From NCBI RefSeq assembly GCF_001006805.1, contig NZ_LN811361.1:67248-131247 (forward strand): a stretch of 64,000 nt of DNA. The letters are read 5' to 3'. The translations under genes were made by a program, and so were the position numbers. How positions within the stretch are numbered: the first letter of the stretch is position 1; each line of letters starts with the position of its first letter. The notes under the pieces were generated by a model. The model did no database searches. It had not been told where the DNA came from and was given only the letters and a program-made list of their open reading frames with translations. The stretch is from Microvirga massiliensis. GTDB lineage: Bacteria; Pseudomonadota; Alphaproteobacteria; Rhizobiales; Beijerinckiaceae. Positions 26,018-34,862 of the stretch are shown piece by piece.

Positions 26018-26403
26018 TATCTCTGCGCCGGACTTCCCGTGTTTCCAGTTTACGGAGTGAACGACGTTTCCGCATGTAAGCGGAAGGCGATGAGCGGCGT
26101 ACACTGATGTGATTCGGATAGCGCAGAGTGTCCCCCTCACCCGCGCCCCTTGTGGGAGAGGTCGCCCCAATTTGGCAGAACGAACCCAAATCTACCTTCG
26201 CCTCGCCCCTTACGGGGGGCGCCCCGATGGAGCGAATGAGGGTGACAGCGCCTACGCGGCAAGCACAGCATAACACCGCGCTCGTCAGAGGACGCGCGAG
26301 CGAATGCGGCAACTCTACGCCGGGAATCGTACCCTGTAGTGCAATCCGTTTTTGCGGCCATAATTTGGAGTGAAACCGTACTCGCAATACGAGGACATCA
26401 CTC
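26018..26403. repeat. Intergenic region with an imperfect palindromic repeat
   Basis: No gene is apparent. The stretch 26128-26263 begins TGTCCCCCTCACCC and ends GAGGGTGACA, imperfect inverted ends, and encloses the short internal palindrome GGGGCGCCCC preceded by CGCCCCTTACG. This looks like a dispersed intergenic element of a different type from that at 17841, but no second copy was found in the window. Confidence 0.4.
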
Positions 26404-27423
26404 TTGCGCGCCTTCGAAATCAGCGGCCAGTTCGGCCTGGACCATCTCCGCCTTGTCGAGAGACCAATGCCACAGCCGAAGGCGGGAGAGGTGCTCGTCC
26501 GGATGAGCGCCGCGACCCTCAATTACCGCGACCTGCTGGTCGTCGAGGGAACATACAATCCGAAGCTTCGCTTGCCGCTGATTCCGGTCTCCGACGGCGC
26601 GGGCGTCGTCCAGGCAACCGGAAAGGGAGTAGCGCGATGGCGCTCGGGTGATCGGGTTACTCCCATCTTCTTCCAAGGTTGGCTCGAAGGCGAACCCGAT
26701 CGCGAAAAGCTCGGGACCGGCCTCGGCGCTCATCTCAACGGTGTGCTGTCCGAGTACGGAGTCTTCCCAGAGGACGGCCTGCTGCGCGTGCCGGACTACC
26801 TGACCGACGCCGAGGCGGCAGCCCTGCCCTGCGCGGGCGTCACTGCATGGAGCGCAATCGTCAAGCTCGGTGGCGTCGCTCCCGGTGATGCCGTTGTCGT
26901 CCAGGGCACAGGGGGAGTGGCGCTGTTTGCCCTGCAATTTGCAAAACTCGCAGGCGCCACCGTCATTCTCACATCCTCATCGGACGCGAAACTTGCGAAA
27001 GGTAAGGAGCTCGGCGCCGATCATCTGATCAACTATCGGGCCGAGCCCGATTGGTCGCGCGCTGTGAAGGATCTGACCAATGGGCGAGGAGCCGATCTCG
27101 TCATCGAGATCGGCGGAGCCACGACGCTGGCGCAATCGATCCGGGCTGTACGCGTCGGCGGTACGATTGCGATGATCGGAGTGGTTACAGGCGCGGCGGC
27201 ATCGGCCGTGCCATTACCGCTCGTGGTCATGCGCCAGATACGAATGCAAGGTGTTACCTTGGGCTCGCGTGCGGACTTCATGGCCATGCTGCGAGCCTGT
27301 GCAGCGGTACAGTTGCGCCCGGTTCTGGACGAGAAGCGCTTTGCGTTCGACGAGGTATCAGCTGCCTTCGCGCGCATGGCCGCAGGAGAGCATTTCGGCA
27401 AGATCGCGATCGAGATGTTATAG
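26404..27423 (+). CDS. Zinc-independent medium-chain dehydrogenase/quinone oxidoreductase-like
   Basis: A 339-residue MDR-superfamily protein. The N-terminal GroES-like domain contains LNYRDLLVVEGTY and PVSDGAGVV; the nucleotide-binding motif is VVVQGTGGVALFALQFAKLAG (split here by the usual turn) followed by LGADHLINYR. The catalytic-zinc cysteine is replaced by the N-Y-R-D motif, as in quinone oxidoreductase-like enzymes that use NADPH. The start is TTG with GAGG 9 bases upstream. Reduces quinones or enals by family inference. Confidence 0.85.
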   Translation: MRAFEISGQFGLDHLRLVERPMPQPKAGEVLVRMSAATLNYRDLLVVEGTYNPKLRLPLIPVSDGAGVVQATGKGVARWRSGDRVTPIFFQGWLEGEPDREKLGTGLGAHLNGVLSEYGVFPEDGLLRVPDYLTDAEAAALPCAGVTAWSAIVKLGGVAPGDAVVVQGTGGVALFALQFAKLAGATVILTSSSDAKLAKGKELGADHLINYRAEPDWSRAVKDLTNGRGADLVIEIGGATTLAQSIRAVRVGGTIAMIGVVTGAAASAVPLPLVVMRQIRMQGVTLGSRADFMAMLRACAAVQLRPVLDEKRFAFDEVSAAFARMAAGEHFGKIAIEML

Positions 27424-27455
27424 CAGCACACACCGATGCGCAGACAGCGAAGAAA

Positions 27456-27674
27456 ATGAGCAAGAGCTTGGGCACTTTCACCAAGCGACGCCTTGGCTGT
27501 TCAGATTTTTCAGTGACCGGCCTCTTGACGCGGGCACCCATCGTTGCAACATTAAATGACATCTACAGGGATGGAGGCTACGACAATGACTCCACCGACG
27601 ATATGCTGGCCACAGGGCAGAACGAATACCTCTCAATGCGGATGGAGGTGGTCAGAAGATTTCGACGATCATAG
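27456..27674 (+). CDS. Possible small protein, low confidence
   Basis: A 72-codon open frame (starting MSKSLGTFTKRRLG, ending VVRRFRRS) in a region less GC-rich than its neighbours. It has only GCGAAG as a possible ribosome-binding site and no family likeness. A hairpin terminator follows at 27739. It may be chance. Confidence 0.25.
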   Translation: MSKSLGTFTKRRLGCSDFSVTGLLTRAPIVATLNDIYRDGGYDNDSTDDMLATGQNEYLSMRMEVVRRFRRS

Positions 27675-27738
27675 TTCTCTATCTTGGCCGGATTAACTCC
27701 GGATTAACTGATTTTTGACGTTCGACCAACAGGTCGTA

Positions 27739-27777
27739 GCGGGCTCCGCCGATAACTCGGGGAGCCCGCATGCTTTT
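27739..27777 (+). terminator. Hairpin terminator
   Basis: A perfect 9-bp stem (GCGGGCTCC / GGAGCCCGC) with a 13-base loop is followed by ATGCTTTT. It would terminate transcripts from the oxidoreductase gene at 26404 and the small frame at 27456. Confidence 0.6.
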
Positions 27778-27881
27778 GGAGACACCAGGTCATTCTTTGC
27801 GGCCTCGGCCCTCATTTTCGACAGGGCACGGTGCGAGGACTCGCTTCAGCGTTACCGTAATTTCGCGTCCGTTCGCTTCAT

Positions 27882-28364
27882 TCAATGCGATAGCGGTACC
27901 CAACCAGGATGGTCGAAGTGCTCGCCATATGCGTTGAGCGCTTGGATCACGTGAACGACGCCCTGGTCCTGCCCTGCTTCCTCCTTCATCGCCGTGACGC
28001 CATCGAGGATCTGCGCGATGGCAAAATGAAGTTGAAGATCCGCATCGGCCGGCAGCTTGCAGTTCGCGACGATGAAATCGGTGTGCTCCTGCACCTTATC
28101 GGCCAGCGTGCCGAAATCGGCAGCCGCGAACCGGCCCTCATGGATCGGGTGCAGTGCATCAGCAACCACCGAGCGAATTTCGGTCATGCCTTTCCGTAAT
28201 GCGTCATCGGTCTGCCATTTCTGCCCGTTGTTCAGCACCATCTCGGCGACTGGAGCACTGCCGGCCGCGTGGTCATGACCCGTTGCAGCAAGCGCTGCTC
28301 CGGAACTTCCGGCGATCATCCCGAGCATCACCAGATACGGAACGAGTCTCTTTCTCCTGAACAT
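27882..28364 (-). CDS. His-rich exported protein of unknown function
   Basis: A 160-residue protein with a signal peptide (MFRRKRLVPYLVMLGMIAGS and cleavage after ALA near residue 26). The mature N-terminus is GHDHAAG, possibly metal-binding; the rest is all-helical with HPIHEGRFAAADF and a conserved-looking central cysteine (VANCKLP). ATG at 28364 has GAGGAG 9 bases upstream; the frame opens further to 28394. Similar small periplasmic proteins occur near metal-response genes. It lies beside PepSY and two-component genes, so a role in metal or envelope stress is possible but unproven. Confidence 0.6.
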   Translation of the reverse strand: MFRRKRLVPYLVMLGMIAGSSGAALAATGHDHAAGSAPVAEMVLNNGQKWQTDDALRKGMTEIRSVVADALHPIHEGRFAAADFGTLADKVQEHTDFIVANCKLPADADLQLHFAIAQILDGVTAMKEEAGQDQGVVHVIQALNAYGEHFDHPGWVPLSH

Positions 28365-28455
28365 GTTCGAATCTCCTCTGTCGAACGAAAACACGTTGAT
28401 GCAGGAATGACGTTGCCGGTAGGTCGCAGTCTGGCGCTACATGTCCGGGCTGGCC

Positions 28456-28737
28456 TTATCGAAGTTGTGCGCTGATCAGCTCTCCGGTCGCTGGCGCATA
28501 AGTAACCTCGATGGGATAGCCGCTATCGTTCAGGGCCCGGATCTCATAGCAGCCGTGATCCGTCTTCATCCGCTGAATCCGATAGCCGAGGTCTTCCAGG
28601 CTTTTGGTGATCACGCTCGACCCAACAACTCCGCGGTCCGAGCTTGTTCCACAACGCACGTCATTCTCGCTTGCTACGGCAAAGCCGCCCAGTCCGATGG
28701 CCGCCGCGACAGCGGTCAGGGTCATGAGTTTACGCAT
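28456..28737 (-). CDS. PepSY domain periplasmic protein
   Basis: A 93-residue protein with a signal peptide (MRKLMTLTAVAAAIGLGG, cleavage near AVA) followed by one PepSY-type unit: KSLEDLGYRIQRMKTDHGCY, EIRALNDSGYPIEVTYAPATG, ELISAQLR. Such domains bind or inhibit proteases or act as periplasmic sensors. GGAGGGAACC precedes the ATG at 28737. It is divergent from the second PepSY gene and two-component system, and presumably under the same control. Confidence 0.8.
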   Translation of the reverse strand: MRKLMTLTAVAAAIGLGGFAVASENDVRCGTSSDRGVVGSSVITKSLEDLGYRIQRMKTDHGCYEIRALNDSGYPIEVTYAPATGELISAQLR

Positions 28738-28824
28738 CTCGGTTCCCTCCATGCGATCGGAACACCATGTCCGATCGATGGACAGACTTTAGCTTGCGGC
28801 AGCTTTCACCCCGGTGTTGATCCA

Positions 28825-28842
28825 TGTCAGCGACTTGTCAGC
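28825..28842 (+). promoter_or_regulatory. Direct repeat TGTCAGC-N4-TGTCAGC, candidate response-regulator site
   Basis: Two perfect TGTCAGC heptamers start 11 bases apart, the spacing at which OmpR/PhoB-type regulators bind as tandem dimers. The site is 22 bases before the start of the PepSY gene that leads the two-component operon. A TGTCC-N7-GGACA inverted repeat at 28768-28784 lies in the same divergent promoter region. Confidence 0.5.
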
Positions 28843-28864
28843 CTCGAGAAACCATGATGACGCC

Positions 28865-29185
28865 ATGTTCTGTCTCACCCGCCGCCACCTGATCGGCCTG
28901 AGTCTCTGCGGAATGGCCACGTTGCTCCCGTCTGCTCTCCTGGCGGATCAGGATCGCGACCACGATCGGGCGCGTCGCGCAGTCGAGAGCGGCGAGGCGC
29001 TTCCGCTCTCCGACATTCTCGCACGGGTGCGCCCTGATCTCGGGGGCGAGGTCGTCGGGGTGTCCTTCGAGCGCAAGCGGGGTCGCTGGGTCTATGAGTT
29101 CAAAGTGATCGGGGCCGGAGGGCGCCTCGCCGAGGTCTACGTGGATGCCGCGTCCGCCCAAATCCTGAAGCGGGAGGAGGATTGA
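28865..29185 (+). CDS. PepSY domain protein preceding a two-component system
   Basis: A 106-residue protein with a signal-like N-terminus (LTRRHLIGLSLCGMATLLPS, cleavage near LLA) and one PepSY unit (SDILARVRPDLGGEVVGVSF, RWVYEFKVIGAGGRLAEVYV, DAASAQILKRE). The stop codon overlaps the ATG of the response-regulator gene (TGATG), so it is translationally coupled to the signalling pair. PepSY proteins encoded with sensor kinases probably modulate the sensor from the periplasm; this is inference. No clear ribosome-binding site before 28865; a start at 28814 is possible. Confidence 0.75.
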   Translation: MFCLTRRHLIGLSLCGMATLLPSALLADQDRDHDRARRAVESGEALPLSDILARVRPDLGGEVVGVSFERKRGRWVYEFKVIGAGGRLAEVYVDAASAQILKREED

Positions 29186-29853
29186 TGCGCATCCTACTGG
29201 TCGAGGACGAAGCCAGAATTGCCGGCAAGGTGCAGACGGTCCTCGAAGCTGCCGGCTACGCCGTGGACCACGTGGACGACGGTGAGGAGGCCTGGTTCCA
29301 TGGCGATACGGAGGACTACGACCTTGCGGTTCTCGATCTCGGGTTGCCCAGAATGGATGGGCTTACGGTTCTCAAGAAGTGGCGGGCCGGCGGCCGGGAT
29401 TTCCCGGTCCTGATCCTGACGGCGCGTGGCGCCTGGGCGGAGCGTGTTGAGGGCATCGACGCCGGAGCGGACGACTACCTGACGAAGCCCTTCGCGATGG
29501 AGGAACTTCTGGCCCGCATGCGCGCCCTGCTGCGCCGCGCCGCCGGGCGGGCGACGCCAGTCCTGACGATCGGCCCGGTCGCCCTGGACACTCGTCGGAT
29601 GCGGGTCACGATCGACGACACACCGGTCGCCCTTTCCCCACTCGAATACAGATGCCTTCATTACCTGATGCACCATGCCGGGCGGGTCGTTCCGTCCGGC
29701 GAGTTGATGGAACATCTCTACGCCCATGACCACGACCGCGAGCCGAATGCGGTCGAGGTCCTGATGGGACGCCTCCGCAAGAAGATCGGGGTCGACCTCG
29801 TCGAAACACGCCGCGGCTTCGGCTACATCGTCCCGAACCCTGTAGCCCCATGA
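29185..29853 (+). CDS. OmpR/PhoB family response regulator
   Basis: A 222-residue regulator: receiver (residues 1-118) with E8/D9 acidic pocket, phospho-acceptor D51 (AVLDLGLPRMDG), K101 (LTKPF), and a winged-helix DNA-binding domain with LSPLEYRCLHYLMHHAGRVV and VEVLMGRLRKKI. GGGAGGAGG precedes the ATG. Overlaps the kinase gene by 4 bases (ATGA). It probably activates or represses the PepSY genes, via the TGTCAGC repeats upstream. Confidence 0.9.
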   Translation: MRILLVEDEARIAGKVQTVLEAAGYAVDHVDDGEEAWFHGDTEDYDLAVLDLGLPRMDGLTVLKKWRAGGRDFPVLILTARGAWAERVEGIDAGADDYLTKPFAMEELLARMRALLRRAAGRATPVLTIGPVALDTRRMRVTIDDTPVALSPLEYRCLHYLMHHAGRVVPSGELMEHLYAHDHDREPNAVEVLMGRLRKKIGVDLVETRRGFGYIVPNPVAP

Positions 29854-31220
29854 GGCGAGGCTCGCTCAAGCGTCGGCTCCTCGCCGCGGCGGCCAGCTCA
29901 ATCGTCCTGGCCCTCGTGATCGCAGGAATTGGGCTCCTGCTCCTGTTCGAGCGCCATGTCGAACGGCGAATGACGTCCGAGCTCCAGATCTATCTGGACC
30001 AGATCGTGAGTGGAATCGACCGTACCCAGGACGGGGCCCTCCAGGTCGTCAGCGAACCCGCCGAGCCGCGTTTTCTCGAGCCCTTGAGCGGCCTCTACTG
30101 GCAGGTTGCGGCCGAGCCCGACGGACCCGTCCTACGCTCGCGCTCTCTGTGGGATGAAACGCTGGCTCTCCCGGCGGACACGCTGCTGGATGGGGAAGTC
30201 CACGAGCATGTGATTCCCGGCCCCGCCAAATCCTCGTTGCTCGTCGTGGAGCGTGAGGTCCAACTGCCCGAGCGGCTCGGAGATAGGAGGATCAGAGCCG
30301 CCGTCGCCATCGACCGTTCGGAGATCCATGCCGCCGGACGGGATTTTGCGCTCGACCTCGTGCCTTCCCTGGCGCTCCTCGCAGCGATTCTGGTCGCGGC
30401 CGCCTGGGTGCAGGTTACCGTCGGGCTGAGGCCACTCGATACGGTCCGGCGCCGGCTCGCCGCAGTACGCGCGGGACGGGCGACCCGGCTCGGAACGAAT
30501 TTCCCCGACGAAGTTCATCCGCTTGCAGCCGAGGTCGACCACCTTCTCGATGCTCAGGAGAAGGCCCTCGAGCGAGCCCGGGCGAGAGCGGCGGATCTGG
30601 CTCATGGACTCAAGACGCCGCTGACCGTTCTGACCTCCGATGCGGCGGAGCTCCGGGCGCGAGGCGAAGAGCAAATCGCGGACGAGATCGCTGCCGTGAC
30701 CGACGGCATGCGGCGCCACGTCGAACGCGAGCTCGCGCGAGCGCGGGCCGGCGCGCGGATCCATCCGCGAGCCTCCCATCCGCTGCGGCCAGTTGTCGAC
30801 CAGGTGGTCGGCGTCCTGCGGCGGACCCCGCGCGGACACGACCTCGACTGGGACGTGATCGTCCCCGAAGGCATCAGCACTCGGGTCGATGCGCAGGATC
30901 TTGCAGAGATGCTCGGAAACCTTGCCGAGAACGCGGTCAAGTGGGCCGTGCGGAAGATCCGAATCACGGGGTGGTGGACCGACACCAATCTCGTGCTGAG
31001 CGTCGAGGATGATGGCCCGGGCATTCCCGGCTCTGAGGCTGCGGCGGCTCTGGCGCGTGGACAGCGTCTCGATGAAAGCCAGCCGGGGAGCGGTCTCGGC
31101 CTCGCGATCGTGAGCGATCTCGTCGAGACCTGCGGGGGATCGCTATCCCTGGGACGCTCGGAACTTGGCGGGCTACTGGCCGAACTCCACCTCCCGGACT
31201 CGCCTCGATCCGTTCTCTGA
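29850..31220 (+). CDS. Sensor histidine kinase
   Basis: A 456-residue kinase with two transmembrane helices (about residues 13-33 and 168-190) flanking a periplasmic sensor of about 130 residues, a HAMP-like linker, the phospho-acceptor H252 in LAHGLKTPLTVL, and an ATPase domain with N-box NLAENAVKWA, G1 DDGPGIPG and G2 GSGLGLAIV. The H-box ADLAHGLKTPL is typical of the PhoQ-like subgroup. Forms a pair with the upstream OmpR-type regulator; the signal is unknown, though the PepSY partners suggest an envelope or metal cue. Confidence 0.9.
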   Translation: MRRGSLKRRLLAAAASSIVLALVIAGIGLLLLFERHVERRMTSELQIYLDQIVSGIDRTQDGALQVVSEPAEPRFLEPLSGLYWQVAAEPDGPVLRSRSLWDETLALPADTLLDGEVHEHVIPGPAKSSLLVVEREVQLPERLGDRRIRAAVAIDRSEIHAAGRDFALDLVPSLALLAAILVAAAWVQVTVGLRPLDTVRRRLAAVRAGRATRLGTNFPDEVHPLAAEVDHLLDAQEKALERARARAADLAHGLKTPLTVLTSDAAELRARGEEQIADEIAAVTDGMRRHVERELARARAGARIHPRASHPLRPVVDQVVGVLRRTPRGHDLDWDVIVPEGISTRVDAQDLAEMLGNLAENAVKWAVRKIRITGWWTDTNLVLSVEDDGPGIPGSEAAAALARGQRLDESQPGSGLGLAIVSDLVETCGGSLSLGRSELGGLLAELHLPDSPRSVL

Positions 31221-31291
31221 CGCCGGCGGACCCGGAGCATAACGGTGCGTGGGTCATGAAGCCCACTGGCGCCGGAACTCGACCGAGCTGG

Positions 31292-31582
31292 TCACGAGCC
31301 CGGCTTGCGCAGCGCACCCGGCAAGTCCTGGCCGCCAAAGTCGATCGTGGAGCGTTGGAGAATACGCCCGGTATCATCGATCACGACTCGGAAGCGGCGG
31401 CCCTGGTAGAAAAACGACATTCGATAGCGCCCTTCGTCATCATCGCTTCCGCGCTCGCAACGGCTCGTGATGGCACCTTGGCGGAGCAGGTCGGGGATCG
31501 TGTCCGGCTCGAGCCCTAGCCCCTCGCCGAGCATCCGGGCATCGATCTGAATGCCATCGTCGTGAATCTCGATCGCAGGCAT
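31292..31582 (-). CDS. DUF6522-like hypothetical protein
   Basis: A 96-residue acidic protein: IEIHDDGIQIDARMLGEGLG, LLRQGAITSRCERG, then RYRMSFFYQGRRFRVVID. It resembles small proteins labelled DUF6522 in alphaproteobacteria; I am only moderately sure. The segment around Gly/Cys (GAITSRCERG) appears conserved in such proteins. GAGAGG precedes the ATG. Function unknown; convergent with the sensor kinase gene. Confidence 0.6.
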   Translation of the reverse strand: MPAIEIHDDGIQIDARMLGEGLGLEPDTIPDLLRQGAITSRCERGSDDDEGRYRMSFFYQGRRFRVVIDDTGRILQRSTIDFGGQDLPGALRKPGS

Positions 31583-31843
31583 GATGGCTCTCCTCTTTCT
31601 GACAAGCCCTGCTCGCCGTCGGCGCCTTGGATCTGGCTCCTTTTACCGCCGATGCTGACGCACGCTCGTTGCTTCGGATCAAGAAGACGGACGATCGTTG
31701 GAGCCCATGTTCCCACGGAGCGGCAGGTGCATCCCGGGATTGTCCATGCCCGAAGCATGGCCTTCGGAATTCAACTTGCGGCAGCGCAACAAACGGCAGG
31801 CCATCGCGCACTATGCTGGACGAAAGGTCCTGGAGAAGTCCCG

Positions 31844-32107
31844 ATGTCGTATCATCGCAACGTGGCGATTGCTGAAGACAAAGCCGATCTGGCGGAACTC
31901 GACTTCGAGGCGCAGGTGCGCGAGGCCTACGATGCCTGCCACCCGAACGATTCCTTCAGCGCCCTCAAGCAGCGTGCTCGTTTTTCCAAGGAAGCATCGG
32001 GCCTCTATAGGGGATGGATGCGCGCCGCTCGAAGCGGTGCGCTCGGAATGATCGAGAAGCGCACGCAGCCCGACGCAGACGCGAAATCGTCAGCGCTCGC
32101 CGCGTGA
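31844..32107 (+). CDS. Small charged hypothetical protein
   Basis: An 87-residue soluble protein, helical and charged (AEDKADLAELDFEAQVREAY, FSALKQRARFSKEASGLYRG), with no recognised family. GGAGAAG stands 6 bases before the ATG at 31844. The frame is open upstream to 31562 but that part overlaps the DUF6522 gene on the other strand. Confidence 0.5.
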   Translation: MSYHRNVAIAEDKADLAELDFEAQVREAYDACHPNDSFSALKQRARFSKEASGLYRGWMRAARSGALGMIEKRTQPDADAKSSALAA

Positions 32108-32159
32108 GGCCAAGCGGTCCTGCCGCAAGCGTGGTGTAAGGATACCGCTTTCGAGCCAG

Positions 32160-32380
32160 TGGGCCAGATTGCTCCACTTCATTCGCAATAACGGAGAGGA
32201 CCGCGGGCACGAGGAGCACAGCTGCGGATGGAGTCTTGCCGGACCGACTGCCGCCATTGCGAGCGGAGGCGTGATGCACTGCCGCTTCCGCCGCACCTCC
32301 GTCTTTGCGAGCCGCAGGCGAAGCAATCTACCCCTCGACGGATGCGCTCCTGGATTGCTCCACTTCATTTACAATGACGG
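32160..32380 (-). repeat. Composite dispersed palindromic repeat, copy 2 (inverted)
   Basis: This stretch is the reverse complement of the element at 17841-18070: GGCGTGATGCACTGCC here faces GGCAGTGCATCACGCC there, and both contain GAAGCAATCTACCCCTCGAC or its near variant. The order of sub-units is preserved, so the composite of two cores and a flank moved or spread as one. It sits in the 500-base gap before the branched-chain dehydrogenase operon, in which no gene is seen. Confidence 0.72.
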
Positions 32381-32612
32381 GGTGGCATGAGGACAGGAGA
32401 CCACTGCCGGAAACGGAGTGGTGCCGGACCCTTTCCGCTATTGTCTTTGCACCCCATCCACCATCCGTTGGACTGGCAAACGGCCCGTGCCGCACCAGTA
32501 CTCATCATGCTCGCGTCTCCCGTATCGTATTCGACGCGAGCCACTGGCCCGGACCGGCACGTCGCCATGATGCCCCGCAGTCTTGACCGGGCACGCGTGG
32601 AGTGGAAACGCG

Positions 32613-33845
32613 ATGAATGACTACGCCCCCCTGAGCCTTCATGTGCCCGAGCCGGCGGTCCGGCCGGGCGACAATCCCGATTTCTCGGATGTCCCGATTC
32701 CGAAAGCGGGATCCGTCGAGCGCCCGCCCGTGGACGCCGACCCGGAATCGATCCGCGGCCTCGCCTTTTCGATCATCCGCGTCCTCAATCGGAACGGCGA
32801 GGCGGTCGGCCCCTGGGCTGGCCTCCTGAGCGACGAAGAGTTGCTCGAGGGTCTGCGCCACATGATGACGCTGCGCGCGTTCGACTCGCGCATGCAAACC
32901 GCACAGCGGCAGGGCAAGACCTCTTTCTACATGCAACATATGGGCGAGGAGGCCGTCAGCTGCGCCTTCCGAAAAGCGCTCTCGCCCGGGGATATGAATT
33001 TCCCGACCTACCGCCAGGCGGGCCTGCTGATCGCCGGTGGCTACCCGCTGGTCGACATGATGTGCCAGATCTACTCCAACGAGCGGGATCCGCTGAAGGG
33101 GCGACAGCTTCCGGTTCTCTATTCGGCCAGGGATTACGGATTCTTCTCGGTCTCCGGCAATCTCGCGACGCAGTACATCCAGGCGGTCGGCTGGGCGATG
33201 GCCTCCGCAATCAAGAACGACACGCGGATCGCGGCCGCCTGGATCGGCGACGGATCGACGGCGGAGTCGGATTTCCACGCGGCCCTCGTCTTCGCGTCCA
33301 CCTACAATGCGCCGGTCGTGCTCAACATCGTCAACAATCAATGGGCGATTTCGACCTTCCAGGGCATTGCGCGCGGCGGCTCCGGCACTTTTGCGGCCCG
33401 CGGTCTCGGTTTCGGAATTCCGGCGCTGAGAGTCGATGGCAACGATTATCTGGCCGTCTATGCGGTCGCAAAATGGGCGATCGAGCGAGCGCGCCGCAAT
33501 CTCGGTCCCACCCTGATCGAATATGTCACTTACCGGGTCGGCGCGCATTCCACGTCCGACGACCCGTCCGCCTACCGCCCGAAGACCGAATCCGACGCAT
33601 GGCCGCTCGGAGATCCCGTGATCCGGCTCAAGAACCATCTCATTGTTCGCGGGGCCTGGTCGGAGGCGCGCCACAAGCAGGCCGAGGCGGAAATTCTAGA
33701 CGCGGTCATCACTGCCCAGAAGGAGGCCGAGCGCTACGGTACGCTTCATGCCGGCGGAAAGCCTTCGGCGCGGGACATGTTCGAGGGCGTCTATGAGGAG
33801 ATGCCGCCCCATCTGCGACGGCAGCGGCAGCTGGCGGGAGTCTGA
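32613..33845 (+). CDS. bkdA1: Branched-chain 2-oxoacid dehydrogenase E1 alpha subunit
   Basis: A 410-residue thiamine-diphosphate enzyme subunit. It shows the expected MTLRAFDSRMQTAQRQGKTS, the ThDP/Mg motif WIGDGSTAESDFHAAL ending in NNQWAIST, and RVGAHSTSDDPSAYRP, the phosphorylation-loop segment. It decarboxylates the 2-oxo acids of valine, leucine and isoleucine with the beta subunit. ATG at 32613 has GGAG upstream; an ATG at 32583 is an alternative. First gene of the bkd operon; next gene starts 2 bases after its stop. Confidence 0.92.
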   Translation: MNDYAPLSLHVPEPAVRPGDNPDFSDVPIPKAGSVERPPVDADPESIRGLAFSIIRVLNRNGEAVGPWAGLLSDEELLEGLRHMMTLRAFDSRMQTAQRQGKTSFYMQHMGEEAVSCAFRKALSPGDMNFPTYRQAGLLIAGGYPLVDMMCQIYSNERDPLKGRQLPVLYSARDYGFFSVSGNLATQYIQAVGWAMASAIKNDTRIAAAWIGDGSTAESDFHAALVFASTYNAPVVLNIVNNQWAISTFQGIARGGSGTFAARGLGFGIPALRVDGNDYLAVYAVAKWAIERARRNLGPTLIEYVTYRVGAHSTSDDPSAYRPKTESDAWPLGDPVIRLKNHLIVRGAWSEARHKQAEAEILDAVITAQKEAERYGTLHAGGKPSARDMFEGVYEEMPPHLRRQRQLAGV

Positions 33846-33847
33846 AG

Positions 33848-34861
33848 ATGCCCCGCAAGACCATGATCGAAGCCATCCGCGATGCCATGGACATCATGAT
33901 GGGCCGCGACGACGACGTCGTCGTGTTCGGTGAGGACGTCGGCTATTTCGGCGGCGTCTTTCGCGCCACCCAGGGCTTGCAGGCGAAATATGGCAAAAAC
34001 CGCTGCTTCGATGCGCCGATCAGCGAATCCGGCATCGTCGGCGCCGCGATCGGGATGGCGGCTTACGGACTTCGCCCGTGCATCGAGATCCAGTTCGCGG
34101 ATTACATGTATCCGGCCTATGACCAGATCGTGTCAGAGGCGGCGAGACTCCGCTACCGCTCCAACGGCCAGTTCACCTGTCCGATCGTCGTCAGGATGCC
34201 GACCGGCGGCGGCATCTTCGGCGGGCAAACCCACAGCCAGAGTCCCGAAGCTCTCTTCACCCATGTCTGTGGTCTCAAGACCGTCGTGCCATCCAACCCG
34301 AGCGATGCAAAGGGCCTGCTGATTGCCGCGATCCAGGATCCCGACCCGGTGATCTTCCTCGAGCCGAAACGGCTCTACAACGGCCCCTTTGAAGGCTATC
34401 CCGAGCGTCCCGTCACGTCATGGGCCAAGCATGAGCTGGGAGAGGTCCCGGATGGCCACTACACGGTACCGCTCGGCGAGGCCGTGATCCGGCGCAACGG
34501 GACCGCCGTGACGGTCCTGACCTACGGCACGATGGTCTATGTCGCGGAGGCGGCTGCAACCGAAACCGGCATCGATGCCGAAATCATCGATCTTCGCACG
34601 CTCGTGCCTCTCGACATGGAGGCGATCGTCGCATCGGTGCGGAAGACCGGCCGGTGCGTCGTCGTTCACGAGGCAACGCTCACATCGGGTTTCGGCGCCG
34701 AGCTTTGCGCCCTCGTTCAGGAAACATGCTTCTATCATCTGGAGGCTCCGATCGCGCGCGTGGCAGGTTGGGACACGCCGTACCCGCACGCTCAGGAATG
34801 GGATTACTTCCCGGGTCCGAGCCGCGTCGGCCGTGCGCTGCTCGAAACCATGGAGCAGTGA
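33848..34861 (+). CDS. bkdA2: Branched-chain 2-oxoacid dehydrogenase E1 beta subunit
   Basis: A 337-residue transketolase-like subunit: VFGEDVGYFGGVFRAT, ISESGIVGAAIGMA, IQFADYMYPAYDQIVSEAAR and IDLRTLVPLDMEAI are all typical of E1 beta. It supplies half of the active site. Two bases separate it from E1 alpha and one base from E2, indicating tight coupling. Confidence 0.93.
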   Translation: MPRKTMIEAIRDAMDIMMGRDDDVVVFGEDVGYFGGVFRATQGLQAKYGKNRCFDAPISESGIVGAAIGMAAYGLRPCIEIQFADYMYPAYDQIVSEAARLRYRSNGQFTCPIVVRMPTGGGIFGGQTHSQSPEALFTHVCGLKTVVPSNPSDAKGLLIAAIQDPDPVIFLEPKRLYNGPFEGYPERPVTSWAKHELGEVPDGHYTVPLGEAVIRRNGTAVTVLTYGTMVYVAEAAATETGIDAEIIDLRTLVPLDMEAIVASVRKTGRCVVVHEATLTSGFGAELCALVQETCFYHLEAPIARVAGWDTPYPHAQEWDYFPGPSRVGRALLETMEQ

Positions 34862-34862
34862 A

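Noticed and set aside
31583..31730. GGAAC on the minus strand upstream of the DUF6522-like gene as an EcfG promoter
   Set aside because: The base triplet at the -10 distance is GTC, not GTT, and the spacer is 16; judged too weak.
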